A stretch of DNA of 64,000 bases from Polyangia bacterium (GTDB taxonomy: Bacteria; Myxococcota_A; Polyangia; Polyangiales; Sandaracinaceae), in NCBI GenBank assembly GCA_030426845.1, contig JAUHXR010000001.1, positions 21,493 to 85,492 of the forward strand, read 5' to 3'. Shown one piece after another: positions 33,344-41,678 of this stretch (position 1 is its first letter; each line of letters begins with the position of its first letter). A program made the translations under genes and the position numbers. The notes below the pieces were generated by a model. It saw only the letters and a list, made by a program, of their open reading frames with translations, ran no database searches and was not told where the DNA came from.

Positions 33344-35035
33344 ATGCTGAGCTTCAGCACCGATCCCGCGGTCGCCGAGCGCCAGATGGAGGCGCTGATC
33401 TTCTCGTTGACGACCTTCGGGTACATCGACGGCGACTTCGACGAGGCCGAGCGCGATCTGATCCGCGAGACCATACGCGGCCTCGTCGCCCACCGCGTCG
33501 CGACCGGCATGCCCGACGCGACGCCCGAGGTCGCCGACGACCTGGTGCGCCGGTTCAGCACGCACTTCGTCGAGAAGTTCGAGCAGATCGACGCGCACGT
33601 CTCGGAGCTGTTCCACGAGCCGGTCGCGAAGGACGAGGACCGCGACACCTTCGTCCACGCCAAGCTCAAGCAGCGCTGCTTCGAGCTGTTCGAGGGCTTC
33701 GACACCGCCAACCAGGAGGCGCTCCTCGAGGCGGTGGACGAGCTCATCCGGGCGGACGGCCACCTCCACCCGGCCGAGCTGAAGTTCCGGGCCGAGCTCG
33801 CCGCGCTCCTCGAGTCGCACGTGGACGTCGATCTCCTCGAGGAGCACACCGACTCGCCGCGCGCCCGCTTCGCCCCGGCCGCGTCGATCCCGGCCGGCGA
33901 GGACCACCCGTTCTTCCGCAACCTCGAGCACCACTACTCGGCCGACCCCGACACGATCCAGCGGCAGATCGACGCCGACCTCGAGCTCGCCGAGCAGATG
34001 ATCGCCACCCTCGACCGCCGCCGCGCGGAGGGCGCAGGCAAGCTCGACGGCGTCTCGACCGTCCGCGACCTGCCGGTCGGCGCGCGCTTCCTCGACGGAC
34101 ACACCCACGTCCTGATGCCGCGCGAGGGGCGCGCCTACGACCTCACGATCCTCGGTGACCTCCACGGCTGCTACAGCTGCCTCAAGGGCGCGGTCAGCCA
34201 GACGCGCTTCTTCGACAAGGTCGCCGCCTACCGCGCCGCGCCGGACACCGCGCCCTTCCCGCTCCTCGTGTTCCTGGGCGACTACATCGACCGCGGCATC
34301 TTCAGCCTCAACGGCGTGCTCCGCACGGTCATGCAGATCGCCACGCGCGCGCCCGACCACGTCGTCGCGCTGCGCGGGAACCACGAGTACTACGTCGAGT
34401 ACAAGGGCCAGGTCTTCGGCGGGGTGAGGCCGGCCGAGGCGATCAACTCCCTCAAGCCGCACCTGCCGGTCGAGGTGTTCCGCCAGTACATGCGGCTCTT
34501 CGAGGCACTGCCGAACGTCCTCCTCTTCGACCGCACGATGTTCGTCCACGCGGGCATCCCGCGCGATCGACTGATCAAGGAACGTTGGCGAGACCTGTCG
34601 ACCCTCAACGACCCGGACGCCCGCTTCCAGATGATGTGGAGCGACCCGAGCGCGGCGAGCGTCATCCCCGCCGCCCTCCAGGAGCAGACCGCCCGCTTCC
34701 CGTTCGGCCGCCTGCAGTTCGCGTCCTTCATGCAGCGCATCGGCTGCCGCGCGCTCGTGCGCGGGCACGAGAAGGTCACCGAGGGCTTCGCGACGATCTA
34801 CGACGACGAGCACGGCCAGCTCATGACCGTGTTCTCCGCCGGCGGAGCCACCAACGAGGACCTCCCGCCGCGCTCCAGCTACCGCAAGGTCACGCCGATG
34901 GCGCTCCGCCTGACCCGATCCGAGGACGGGGAAACCACCTTCACGCCGTTCGCGATCGACTGGGAGAGCTTCAACGCCCCGGAACGCAACGCGTTTCGGG
35001 AGCGCCCGCCGGAGATCGAGCACCGGCTCGAGTGA
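33344..35035 (+). CDS. TerB-like domain fused to PPP-type protein phosphatase
   Basis: 563 residues. The N-terminal 190 residues are helical with two acidic loops, FGYIDGDFDEAERDLI and IRADGHLHPAELKF, the hallmark of TerB/DjlA-like metal-binding domains. From about residue 265 is a calcineurin-like domain with eukaryotic-type PPP phosphatase motifs in full: GDLHGC (271-276), GDYIDRG (312-318), RGNHE (344-348), VHAGIP and RGHEK. The PPP signature points to Ser/Thr protein phosphatase activity. A central linker has an HTDSPRARF stretch and a predicted helix. The pairing of tellurite-resistance-type and phosphatase domains is unusual. Confidence 0.88.
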   Translation: MLSFSTDPAVAERQMEALIFSLTTFGYIDGDFDEAERDLIRETIRGLVAHRVATGMPDATPEVADDLVRRFSTHFVEKFEQIDAHVSELFHEPVAKDEDRDTFVHAKLKQRCFELFEGFDTANQEALLEAVDELIRADGHLHPAELKFRAELAALLESHVDVDLLEEHTDSPRARFAPAASIPAGEDHPFFRNLEHHYSADPDTIQRQIDADLELAEQMIATLDRRRAEGAGKLDGVSTVRDLPVGARFLDGHTHVLMPREGRAYDLTILGDLHGCYSCLKGAVSQTRFFDKVAAYRAAPDTAPFPLLVFLGDYIDRGIFSLNGVLRTVMQIATRAPDHVVALRGNHEYYVEYKGQVFGGVRPAEAINSLKPHLPVEVFRQYMRLFEALPNVLLFDRTMFVHAGIPRDRLIKERWRDLSTLNDPDARFQMMWSDPSAASVIPAALQEQTARFPFGRLQFASFMQRIGCRALVRGHEKVTEGFATIYDDEHGQLMTVFSAGGATNEDLPPRSSYRKVTPMALRLTRSEDGETTFTPFAIDWESFNAPERNAFRERPPEIEHRLE

Positions 35036-35129
35036 CCCGGGCGTCTCATCTCGAGACGAAACCCCACAATTGCGCGCGGCCCGCTAAAGGCTGGCCCACC
35101 GAGGTCGTTTCGGTCCGGGTGAGGAACCC

Positions 35130-35912
35130 GTGGGCGCAGCACGCAAGAAAAACACCGAGGACTTCGCCGCCGTCATGCGGCTCGACGCCTACGCGGGCGG
35201 CGAGCTAGGGCCGCGCACGAGGCTGATCCAGGAGGCGCTCGACCAGGTGCTCACCCCGATGGTGCGCGACCAGGTCATGGCCCGCGCGGGGTGGGACGAC
35301 ACGTCCGACGCGCCGGCCGATCGGCGCCTCGACTACAAGGCGTGGGTGGACACGAAGCTGTTCCCGCGCCTCGTGGACAAGACGACGCTCACGAGCGCGG
35401 ACGAGCTGCGACGCAGCGTGCGCCAGCTCCTCGAGCGGACCGATCCGCCGCCCGCGCCGGAGGAGCCCGAGGCGGCCGCCGGGCGCTCGGGCCTGCGCCT
35501 GCGCCGGCCGACCCCGCCGCCGCAGACGGTCATCCCCCGGCCGTCGGGCTCGACGATCCTGCTCTGGACTCGCAACAGCGACACCTTCCAGAAGCTGCAG
35601 CGGGCGTTCGGGACGCGCGCGGAGCTCGTGCTGGTCTCGGACGCGCTGGAGATGCTCTCGACGATGCAGGTGCTGGACGGGCGCGTGTCGCTCGTGGTGG
35701 TGGACGACCGTGAAGACCTCGACCAGGGCCTGAGGCTCCTGACCCCCGAGGACCTCCGCGGACACCAGATCGTCGTCTGGGGCCCCGAGAGCCTCACGAC
35801 CCCGACCTGGGGGCGGCTCCTCGGCGAGGCCGACCGAGCGGTCGGGTGCACCGGCGAGGCCTCGCTCGGGGACGTCGCGGACCTCTGCACGGCGATCCTC
35901 GGGGTCGGGTGA
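35130..35912 (+). CDS. Hypothetical protein with receiver-like C-terminal domain
   Basis: 260 residues from GTG at 35130, with GAGGA at 35121-35125 four bases upstream. The N-terminal 110 residues are helical; a Pro-rich linker (PPPAPEEPEAAAG, RRPTPPPQTV) follows. The C-terminal 110 residues alternate strands and helices (STILLWTRNSDTFQKLQRAF, VSLVVVDDREDLDQ, HQIVVWGPESL) like a response-regulator receiver without a clear phosphorylation pocket. A degenerate signalling adaptor is possible. The DNA-binding gene at 51.7 kb also carries a receiver-like region, but the two are not obviously related. Confidence 0.65.
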   Translation: MGAARKKNTEDFAAVMRLDAYAGGELGPRTRLIQEALDQVLTPMVRDQVMARAGWDDTSDAPADRRLDYKAWVDTKLFPRLVDKTTLTSADELRRSVRQLLERTDPPPAPEEPEAAAGRSGLRLRRPTPPPQTVIPRPSGSTILLWTRNSDTFQKLQRAFGTRAELVLVSDALEMLSTMQVLDGRVSLVVVDDREDLDQGLRLLTPEDLRGHQIVVWGPESLTTPTWGRLLGEADRAVGCTGEASLGDVADLCTAILGVG

Positions 35913-35960
35913 GGCCGGCGGCGGTGACGCCGGCCGCCGGCAGCCGCTACCCTCCAGCTC

Positions 35961-37349
35961 ATGCTCGAGCACCTCGCGGAACGCGCGGCGGGCGCGGTGC
36001 GCGCGCGGAGCCGGTACCCCCGGCTGCCGGCCGGGCCGCCCGAGCCCGCGGCCCTGCAGACCGCCCAGTGGATCGCGCGCCCGACCCGCTTCCTGGAGCG
36101 CTGCCGCGCGCGCTACGGCCGCGTGTTCACGATGCGCCTCATCGCGCAGGAGCCGTTCGTGTCGTTCAGCGACCCGGACGCGATCAAGGAGATCTTCACC
36201 GGCTCGCCCGACGCGCTCCACGCCGGCGAGGCCAACGTGGTGCTCGAGCCGATCCTGGGCGAGCACTCGGTCCTCCTGCTCGACGGCCCGCGTCACCTGC
36301 GCCAGCGCCGCCTCCTCCTGCCGCCGTTCCACGGCCAGCGCATGCGCGCGTACGGCGAGACGATCCGCGAGGCGACGCTCCGCTCGATGGCCGGCTGGCC
36401 GCGCGGCCGCCCGTTCCGCGCCCACGACCGCACCCAGGCGATCACCCTCGAGGTGATCCAGCGCGCGGTGTTCGGCATCGAGCGCGACGACGAGATCGAG
36501 ACCTTCGGCCGCGCGCTCGCGAGCCTCCTCGACACGATCGCGAACCCGCTGCTGCTCATCCCCGCTGTGCAGACCGACCTCGGTCCTTGGTCGCCGGGCG
36601 CGATCCTCGCGCGGCGCCTCGCGGAGCTCGACGCGCTGCTCTTCGCGCAGATCCGCGCCCGCCAACGGGAGGGCCGCGCCGGGCGCGAGGACATCCTCTC
36701 GATGCTCGTGGAGGCGGTCGACGAGGACGGCGCGCGGATGACGGAGCAGGAGCTGCGCGATGAGCTGATGACCCTGCTGGTCGCCGGCCACGAGACCACC
36801 GCCACCTCGCTCGCGTGGACCTTCCACCGCCTCCTCGAGCACCCCGAGGCCCTCGCCCGCGCCTACGAGGAGGTCGACGCGGTCTTCGGAGGCGGCCCGA
36901 TCGACCCCGATCGGGTCCACGAGCTGCGGTGGATCGACGCCGTCGCGCGCGAGACGCTCCGCCTCAACCCGGTCCTGCCGGCGGTCGGGCGGCGCCTCCA
37001 GACCGATCTGCGCATCGGCGGGGTGGATCTGCCGCGCGGCGTCGTCGCGCTCCCCAACATCTACCTCACCCACCGGGATCCGCGCGCCTGGCCGGAGCCG
37101 GAGCGGTTCGACCCGTCGCGCTTCCTCGACGGCAAGCCGTCGCCCTACGCGTTCTTCCCCTTCGGCGGCGGCATCCGGCGGTGCATCGGCATGGCGTTCG
37201 CGCTCTACGAGATGCAGGTGGCGCTCGCGACCATCCTGTCGCGGCTGACGCTCCTGCCCGCGCCCGGCGCGCGCGTGCGGCTCACCCGCCGCGCGATCAC
37301 CTTCGCGCCCTCGGAGGGCATGCCCCTCGTGGTCCGCGATCGGCGCTGA
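35961..37349 (+). CDS. Cytochrome P450
   Basis: 462 residues, soluble, no membrane anchor. The heme-binding loop FPFGGGIRRCIGMAFA places the thiolate Cys at about residue 408; the I-helix is LLVAGHETTATSLAW with the acid-Thr oxygen-activating pair, and the K-helix is ARETLRLNP (ExxR). This is the arrangement of bacterial CYP110/CYP102-like fatty-acid or terpenoid hydroxylases. Redox partners are not nearby. It precedes a radical SAM gene by 98 bases on the same strand and may belong to a small tailoring group, but the substrate is unknown. Confidence 0.95.
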   Translation: MLEHLAERAAGAVRARSRYPRLPAGPPEPAALQTAQWIARPTRFLERCRARYGRVFTMRLIAQEPFVSFSDPDAIKEIFTGSPDALHAGEANVVLEPILGEHSVLLLDGPRHLRQRRLLLPPFHGQRMRAYGETIREATLRSMAGWPRGRPFRAHDRTQAITLEVIQRAVFGIERDDEIETFGRALASLLDTIANPLLLIPAVQTDLGPWSPGAILARRLAELDALLFAQIRARQREGRAGREDILSMLVEAVDEDGARMTEQELRDELMTLLVAGHETTATSLAWTFHRLLEHPEALARAYEEVDAVFGGGPIDPDRVHELRWIDAVARETLRLNPVLPAVGRRLQTDLRIGGVDLPRGVVALPNIYLTHRDPRAWPEPERFDPSRFLDGKPSPYAFFPFGGGIRRCIGMAFALYEMQVALATILSRLTLLPAPGARVRLTRRAITFAPSEGMPLVVRDRR

Positions 37350-37398
37350 GCCGCCGGCCCCGCGCGCCCCACCGGGCCGTTCGAGAAAATCGCGCCGA

Positions 37399-37412
37399 GA
37401 TCACCCGTGATC
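37399..37412. promoter_or_regulatory. GATCAC-GTGATC palindrome upstream of radical SAM gene
   Basis: gatcac-cc-gtgatc is a perfect 6-bp inverted repeat with a 2-base spacer, 35 bases upstream of the radical SAM start. A similar gatcac-ggt-gtgatc lies at 45716-45730. It has the size of a dimeric repressor site; no regulator can be named. Confidence 0.3.
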
Positions 37413-37447
37413 AAAGCCTCGCGCCGCCTCGCGCGTCTCACCGCCTC

Positions 37448-38818
37448 ATGGACGTCGCGCTCATCCTGACTCACCGGTGCAACCTCGCCTGCGGCTACTG
37501 CTACGCGGGCGAGCACCACAAGACCGACATGTCCCCCGCGGTGCTGGAGCGAGCCGTCCGGCTGCTCTTCTCGGACGGCGCCCCCCGGGCCCAGCTCAGC
37601 TTCTTCGGCGGCGAGCCCTTCCTCGCGTTCGACACGATGAAGCGCGCGGTCGCCCTCGCGCGCGGCCAGGCCCAGGCCCTCGGCCGCGAGCTCGTCCTGC
37701 AGTGCACGTGCAACGGCTCGGTCCTCACCGACGAGCACGTCCGCTTCATCCGGGACAACGACATGAAGGTGACCGTCTCCATCGACGGCGTCCGCGAAGC
37801 CCACGACCTCAACCGCCCCTGCGCGGGCGGCAAGCCGAGCTTCGACCAGGTCCACCGCGGCCTGCGGCGCCTGCTCGACGCGGGCGCCCGCTGCGACGCG
37901 CTCATGGTCATCACGCCCGAGACCGCCCCCTACGCCTACGCGTCGGCGAACTTCCTCTGGAGCGAGGGCGTCGAGACGATCCGGGCCAACCTCGCGCTCG
38001 GCGAGGACTGGACCGAGGCCCGCGTCGGGCTGCGCGAGGAGCTGGTGTCGATCGGCTGGGAGCTGCTCGCGCGCCGGATGAAGGGCGAGGCCGTCTCGTT
38101 CAAGCCGTTCGAGCGCGGGCTCCGCAGCCTCGATCCGCTCCCCGCCGCGGCCGGCCCTCGCCGCGACAAGGTCGTCGTCGGCACCTCCGGCCACCTCTAC
38201 CCGTGCGCCCCGATGGTGGGCGAGGATCGCGACGACGGCCCGGAGGCCCGGCTGCGCCTCGGCCACCTGGACGACGGCCCCGAGGCGGTCGCGCGGCAGG
38301 TCCGCGCGCAGGGCGTCGGGTGCGACCGCGGCGGCAAGTGCGAGTGCGCGGCCTACCTCGAGACCGGCGACCGCTACACCGCCGGGAAGATGGGCCGCTG
38401 GTACGGCCGGGTGAGCTACGAGATCGGTCAGGCGGTGGCCGAGGCGCTCGCCCGGCAGCCGGCGCCGCCGCCGAGCCCGCGCCGCCGCCGGGTGATGATG
38501 GGCCTCACCGCGATCGTCGGCGCCGCGGTCGGCGCGCCCCTCCTCGCGAGCTTCCTCGCGGACGACCCGGAGGCGCCGCGCCCTTGCCGCCTGCGCACGC
38601 GCAAGGACGTCGCGCCCTACCCCGACGACGTCCCGATCCCCGGCGAGATGTCCGCGCCCCTGGACGAGCCCGAGATCACGCCCGACGGAGCGATGGAATT
38701 CGGGCCGCCGGAGCCGCCGCCGGAGCCGATGATCGAGGGCGAGCTGGTGTTCGAGCCCGAGCCTCCTCCGCCGCCGGAGGGGGAGGTCGTGGACGGCGAC
38801 TTCGGCGAGGCCCTCTGA
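37448..38818 (+). CDS. Radical SAM protein with internal Tat-like/membrane segment and acidic Pro-rich tail
   Basis: 456 residues. The cluster motif CNLACGYC is at residues 11-18, followed by FFGGEPFLAFD, both typical of peptide- or protein-modifying radical SAM enzymes. Auxiliary-cluster-like Cys (YPCAPM, GCDRGGKCECAAY) lie near 255-300, as in SPASM proteins. After about residue 340 the sequence changes: PPPSPRRRRVMMGL begins an Arg-cluster plus hydrophobic segment (like a misplaced Tat signal or a membrane helix), then about 80 residues rich in Pro, Glu and Asp. This tail may be an anchor or a fused substrate. A precursor peptide gene was not found. Confidence 0.85.
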   Translation: MDVALILTHRCNLACGYCYAGEHHKTDMSPAVLERAVRLLFSDGAPRAQLSFFGGEPFLAFDTMKRAVALARGQAQALGRELVLQCTCNGSVLTDEHVRFIRDNDMKVTVSIDGVREAHDLNRPCAGGKPSFDQVHRGLRRLLDAGARCDALMVITPETAPYAYASANFLWSEGVETIRANLALGEDWTEARVGLREELVSIGWELLARRMKGEAVSFKPFERGLRSLDPLPAAAGPRRDKVVVGTSGHLYPCAPMVGEDRDDGPEARLRLGHLDDGPEAVARQVRAQGVGCDRGGKCECAAYLETGDRYTAGKMGRWYGRVSYEIGQAVAEALARQPAPPPSPRRRRVMMGLTAIVGAAVGAPLLASFLADDPEAPRPCRLRTRKDVAPYPDDVPIPGEMSAPLDEPEITPDGAMEFGPPEPPPEPMIEGELVFEPEPPPPPEGEVVDGDFGEAL

Positions 38819-38837
38819 CGGACCTCGGCGCGGTCGC

Positions 38838-39533
38838 TCACCCGCCGAAGCGGTAGCCGTAGCGCGCGACGATCGACGCGTCGGCACGCGCGACCTCCTC
38901 GGCGAGGGCCGCGTCGTACTCGCCTACGTAAGGCCCGCGCTCGCTCGCGTTGATCGGCGCGCGGGCCTCGAGGTCGGCGCGCATCGCGGGGGTGACCTCG
39001 ACCCCCGCCCCCTCGACGCCACGCACGAGGTCCTCGCGCAGCGCCTCGAAGCGCCCGACGAAGGCGGGCGCGGGCCCGAGCATCCGCGCGACGAGCCACG
39101 AGAAGTAGCCCTCTCGGCCCATGGTCGAGAGGTCGGCGCGGACCAGCCCGGGACCGCGGTGCCCGGACGGCGCCGCCTCGGGCAGGCGCGCCTGGATCAG
39201 CCCGCGCAGCGCGGCGAAGTAGGGGTCGTCCGTACCCAGCAAGAGGAGCTGCCGGATCGTCTCTGCGAAGCCGAGCCGCCCGCGGTCGGACACGTAGGTG
39301 AAGATCGGGTTGCGGGGGCGGGGCGCGTTGTAGCGGTACCAGGACACGTACCAGTCCCAGGGGTCGCGCACGAAGCCGATCACCGGCCGTCCCGCGAGCG
39401 CGGCCGGCCGGTCGCGGAGCGGGGCGTGGTAGCCGACCTCGGTCACGTCGAGGTGGGCCCGGAGCCACGCGCTCGCGAACTGACCGCCCGTCCGATGCAC
39501 ATGGACGAACACGAACTTGTCGTGGACGAGCAT
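38838..39533 (-). CDS. Sulfotransferase-family protein
   Basis: 231 residues. MLVHDKFVFVHVHRTGGQFASAWLRAHL supplies a phosphosulfate-binding loop, and VIGFVRDPWDWYVSWYRYN the 3'-phosphate-binding strand, as in sulfotransferase family 2 proteins. The ATG at 39533 overlaps the stop of the oxygenase gene (ATGA), so translation is coupled. Sulfation of a hydroxylated product made by the neighbouring oxygenase is an attractive idea. It ends 19 bases from the convergent radical SAM gene. Confidence 0.85.
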   Translation of the reverse strand: MLVHDKFVFVHVHRTGGQFASAWLRAHLDVTEVGYHAPLRDRPAALAGRPVIGFVRDPWDWYVSWYRYNAPRPRNPIFTYVSDRGRLGFAETIRQLLLLGTDDPYFAALRGLIQARLPEAAPSGHRGPGLVRADLSTMGREGYFSWLVARMLGPAPAFVGRFEALREDLVRGVEGAGVEVTPAMRADLEARAPINASERGPYVGEYDAALAEEVARADASIVARYGYRFGG

Positions 39534-40099
39534 CAGCCCGAGAGGATGTCGCGCGCGAGCAGCGACGCGGCGCGGCGCCGCGCGAGGTCCGGCGTCACGT
39601 AGTCGAGGATCAGGTGCACCCGCGGCGCGTCGCCCGCGTTGACGACCGAGTGCGGGCGCAGGTTGTTGATCTCCCACAGCTCACCGACGCGGAGCGCGCG
39701 CCGGGTCTCGCCCACCGTGAAGCGCACCTCGTCCGACGTGAGCAGCGGCGCGTGCACCCGGTGCGCGAACGGGAGCGAGAGGCCGCCGTCGGCGTGCCGT
39801 GGGATCGAGGCGCGCGGCGCGAGCCGCGTGAGGATCACGCGCAGGAAGTAGCCCTCGCCCAGCCCCGCCCGCACCGCGTCGAGCACCGGCTCGAGCGCCG
39901 CCTCGAAGCGCGGCCACGCCTCGCGCCGCGTCGGGTCCTCGTGGCGGAAGTCCTCGTCGTAGACGAGCGGCACCACCTCGGTGTGGGCGTGGGTCTTGAA
40001 CGTCTCCTGACGCCATCGCTCCCGCGCCCACTCCGCGTCGCCGATCGCGGCCGCGAGCGCGCTCAGCGCCGAGACGTCGAGCTCCGCGAGGAGCCGCAT
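39533..40099 (-). CDS. Aspartyl/asparaginyl beta-hydroxylase-like oxygenase
   Basis: 188 residues from ATG at 40099 (a GTG at 40117 would add six residues). Double-stranded beta-helix Fe(II)/2-oxoglutarate oxygenase: the facial triad is HxD in PRHADGG (His102, Asp104) with distal His150 in LRPHSVVN, and Arg160 (DAPRVHLILD) is the likely 2-oxoglutarate anchor. This is the Asp/Asn hydroxylase family pattern (PF05118). Substrates in bacteria include free amino acids, peptides and lipids. It overlaps a sulfotransferase, so a hydroxylate-then-sulfate pathway is possible. Confidence 0.85.
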   Translation of the reverse strand: MRLLAELDVSALSALAAAIGDAEWARERWRQETFKTHAHTEVVPLVYDEDFRHEDPTRREAWPRFEAALEPVLDAVRAGLGEGYFLRVILTRLAPRASIPRHADGGLSLPFAHRVHAPLLTSDEVRFTVGETRRALRVGELWEINNLRPHSVVNAGDAPRVHLILDYVTPDLARRRAASLLARDILSG

Positions 40100-40152
40100 G
40101 TCGCCGCCGAAGTCCACTCGCGAACGGTAGCAGGCCGCGCGCGCTGCGACCG

Positions 40153-41673
40153 CTACTCGACGGGGGATGGAGCCGGCGCGGGGTCGGCCCGCCCGCCCGC
40201 GAGGAGCGCCGCGGCGACCACCGCGAGCCCGCCGCCCGCGGCCCCGGCGATCAGGAGCGGGAGGTAGCGCTCGAGGGGACCGAGCGGCCACGGGCCGAGC
40301 GCGAAGCCGACGTAGGCGCCGGCCGCGAGCGCGGACGCGGCGGCGCTCCAGCCCACGCAGGCCGCGGCGCGGCGCAGGCGCAGACCGCGCGGGCCCGTCC
40401 CGAGCGCGAAGCCCAGGGCGACGACGATCAGCGCCGCGGTCGCCCCCAGCGCGAGCACCCGCAGCGCGTGCGGGAGGCGTCCGTCGATCGCGGACAGGCT
40501 CAGCGGTCGGCCCAGCGTGAGGTGGAGCGCCATCACGACGCCCGGCCAGAGCGCCAGCGCGGCGGGCACCGAGCGGTCGAAGCCGAAGGCGCGCTTGATC
40601 GGCCCGAGCGTCATGACCAGCCACACGACCGCGAGCAGCGCGGTCCACCGGCGGCGGACGGAGAGCCGCATCCGCGACGCGCGACGCCCCGCCTCGACCA
40701 GCGACGACGCGCGCTCGTGGTCCGGCCCCGCCGCCTCGCCGACCGCGGGCTCGCTCCCGTGACGCGGCTCGGCCACGCCGAGCGCCCGCGCGAGGGTCGG
40801 GGCGACGCGGTTCGGCGACACGGCGTCCGAGAACGCGCCGACGCCGGGCGCGCGCGCGAGGATCGGGGCGCGCGCCACCTCGGGCTCCGGGCCGCCGTGC
40901 CCGCCGGCGTCCCGGTGCCCGTGATCGGACAGAACGAAGAGCGCCGTCCCCGCCGCCGCGACTCGCGCGATGACCTCGTCCGCCCGCGCGAGCGCGTCGC
41001 GGTGCGCGTCGCTGTGCACGCCCCCCGCGTGGGCGGTCCCGTCGACCGACACCGGGTGCACCACGAGGAGGGCCGGCGGCGCCGCGGCCGAGAAGGCCGC
41101 GAGGGCCTCGTCGAGCGGCGCGCCGAGGGCGTCCTCCGCGTCGCTCCCGCCGTCCTGAGGGCGGCCGTGCATCCGGCGGATCCAGTCGAGGCCCTCGCCG
41201 ACGATGAACACCTGGCCCCCCGCGTCCCGCACCTCGTCCATCACCGAGGCGTGGCGCGCCCGCGCGACGAAGCGGTTGGACCGGACGCCCGAGGCGTGGC
41301 TCGGGACGCCGGTGAACGCGACGTGCTGGAAGGGCCGCGAGAGCGTCGGCGTCTCGAGCGCGAGCGCGCCGGTCTGGGCGGTCGCCGCGAGGGCGCGCCA
41401 GCTCGGGAGCGCGCGCGCCTCGTCGACCCGGAGGCCGTCCACCAGGACCACCGCGACGCGTGCCGGCGGCGTGCGCGGGGGCCGCGGTGCGCTGAGCAGC
41501 GCGCGGAGCATCGGGCCTCCGTCCGGCTCGAGGTCGGCGGTGGCGAGGAGGCGCTCGACGAGGCCCGCCGCGAGGGCGGCGAGGACGAGCGCCACCGCGG
41601 CCATCACGCGCGCGACGCGGACCTGGTCCACCGGCCGATCGGCGAGCCCGGCGACGCCGGGGAGCGGCCCCAT
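40153..41673 (-). CDS. Membrane alkaline-phosphatase-superfamily phosphodiesterase
   Basis: 506 residues from ATG at 41673. An N-terminal membrane helix (VMAAVALVLAALAAGLVERL) is followed by a phosphodiesterase domain with VAVVLVDGLRVDEAR (first metal Asp), TPTLSRPFQHVAFTG (nucleophile Thr/Ser region) and FVLSDHGHRDAGGHGG (metal Asp and His). The last 170 residues form about four membrane helices. The order resembles eukaryotic GPI ethanolamine-phosphate transferases and bacterial type I phosphodiesterases. It is 5 bases after the bifunctional oxidoreductase stop. A lipid phosphodiesterase or phosphotransferase in the inner membrane is likely. Confidence 0.82.
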   Translation of the reverse strand: MGPLPGVAGLADRPVDQVRVARVMAAVALVLAALAAGLVERLLATADLEPDGGPMLRALLSAPRPPRTPPARVAVVLVDGLRVDEARALPSWRALAATAQTGALALETPTLSRPFQHVAFTGVPSHASGVRSNRFVARARHASVMDEVRDAGGQVFIVGEGLDWIRRMHGRPQDGGSDAEDALGAPLDEALAAFSAAAPPALLVVHPVSVDGTAHAGGVHSDAHRDALARADEVIARVAAAGTALFVLSDHGHRDAGGHGGPEPEVARAPILARAPGVGAFSDAVSPNRVAPTLARALGVAEPRHGSEPAVGEAAGPDHERASSLVEAGRRASRMRLSVRRRWTALLAVVWLVMTLGPIKRAFGFDRSVPAALALWPGVVMALHLTLGRPLSLSAIDGRLPHALRVLALGATAALIVVALGFALGTGPRGLRLRRAAACVGWSAAASALAAGAYVGFALGPWPLGPLERYLPLLIAGAAGGGLAVVAAALLAGGRADPAPAPSPVE

Positions 41674-41678
41674 CGCGC

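Noticed and set aside
35036..35129. Terminator at gtctc-atctc-gagac
   Set aside because: The stem is only five bases, with no T-run.
37350..37447. RiPP precursor gene before the radical SAM gene
   Set aside because: No open frame with a start, ribosome site and plausible leader fits in the 98-base gap.
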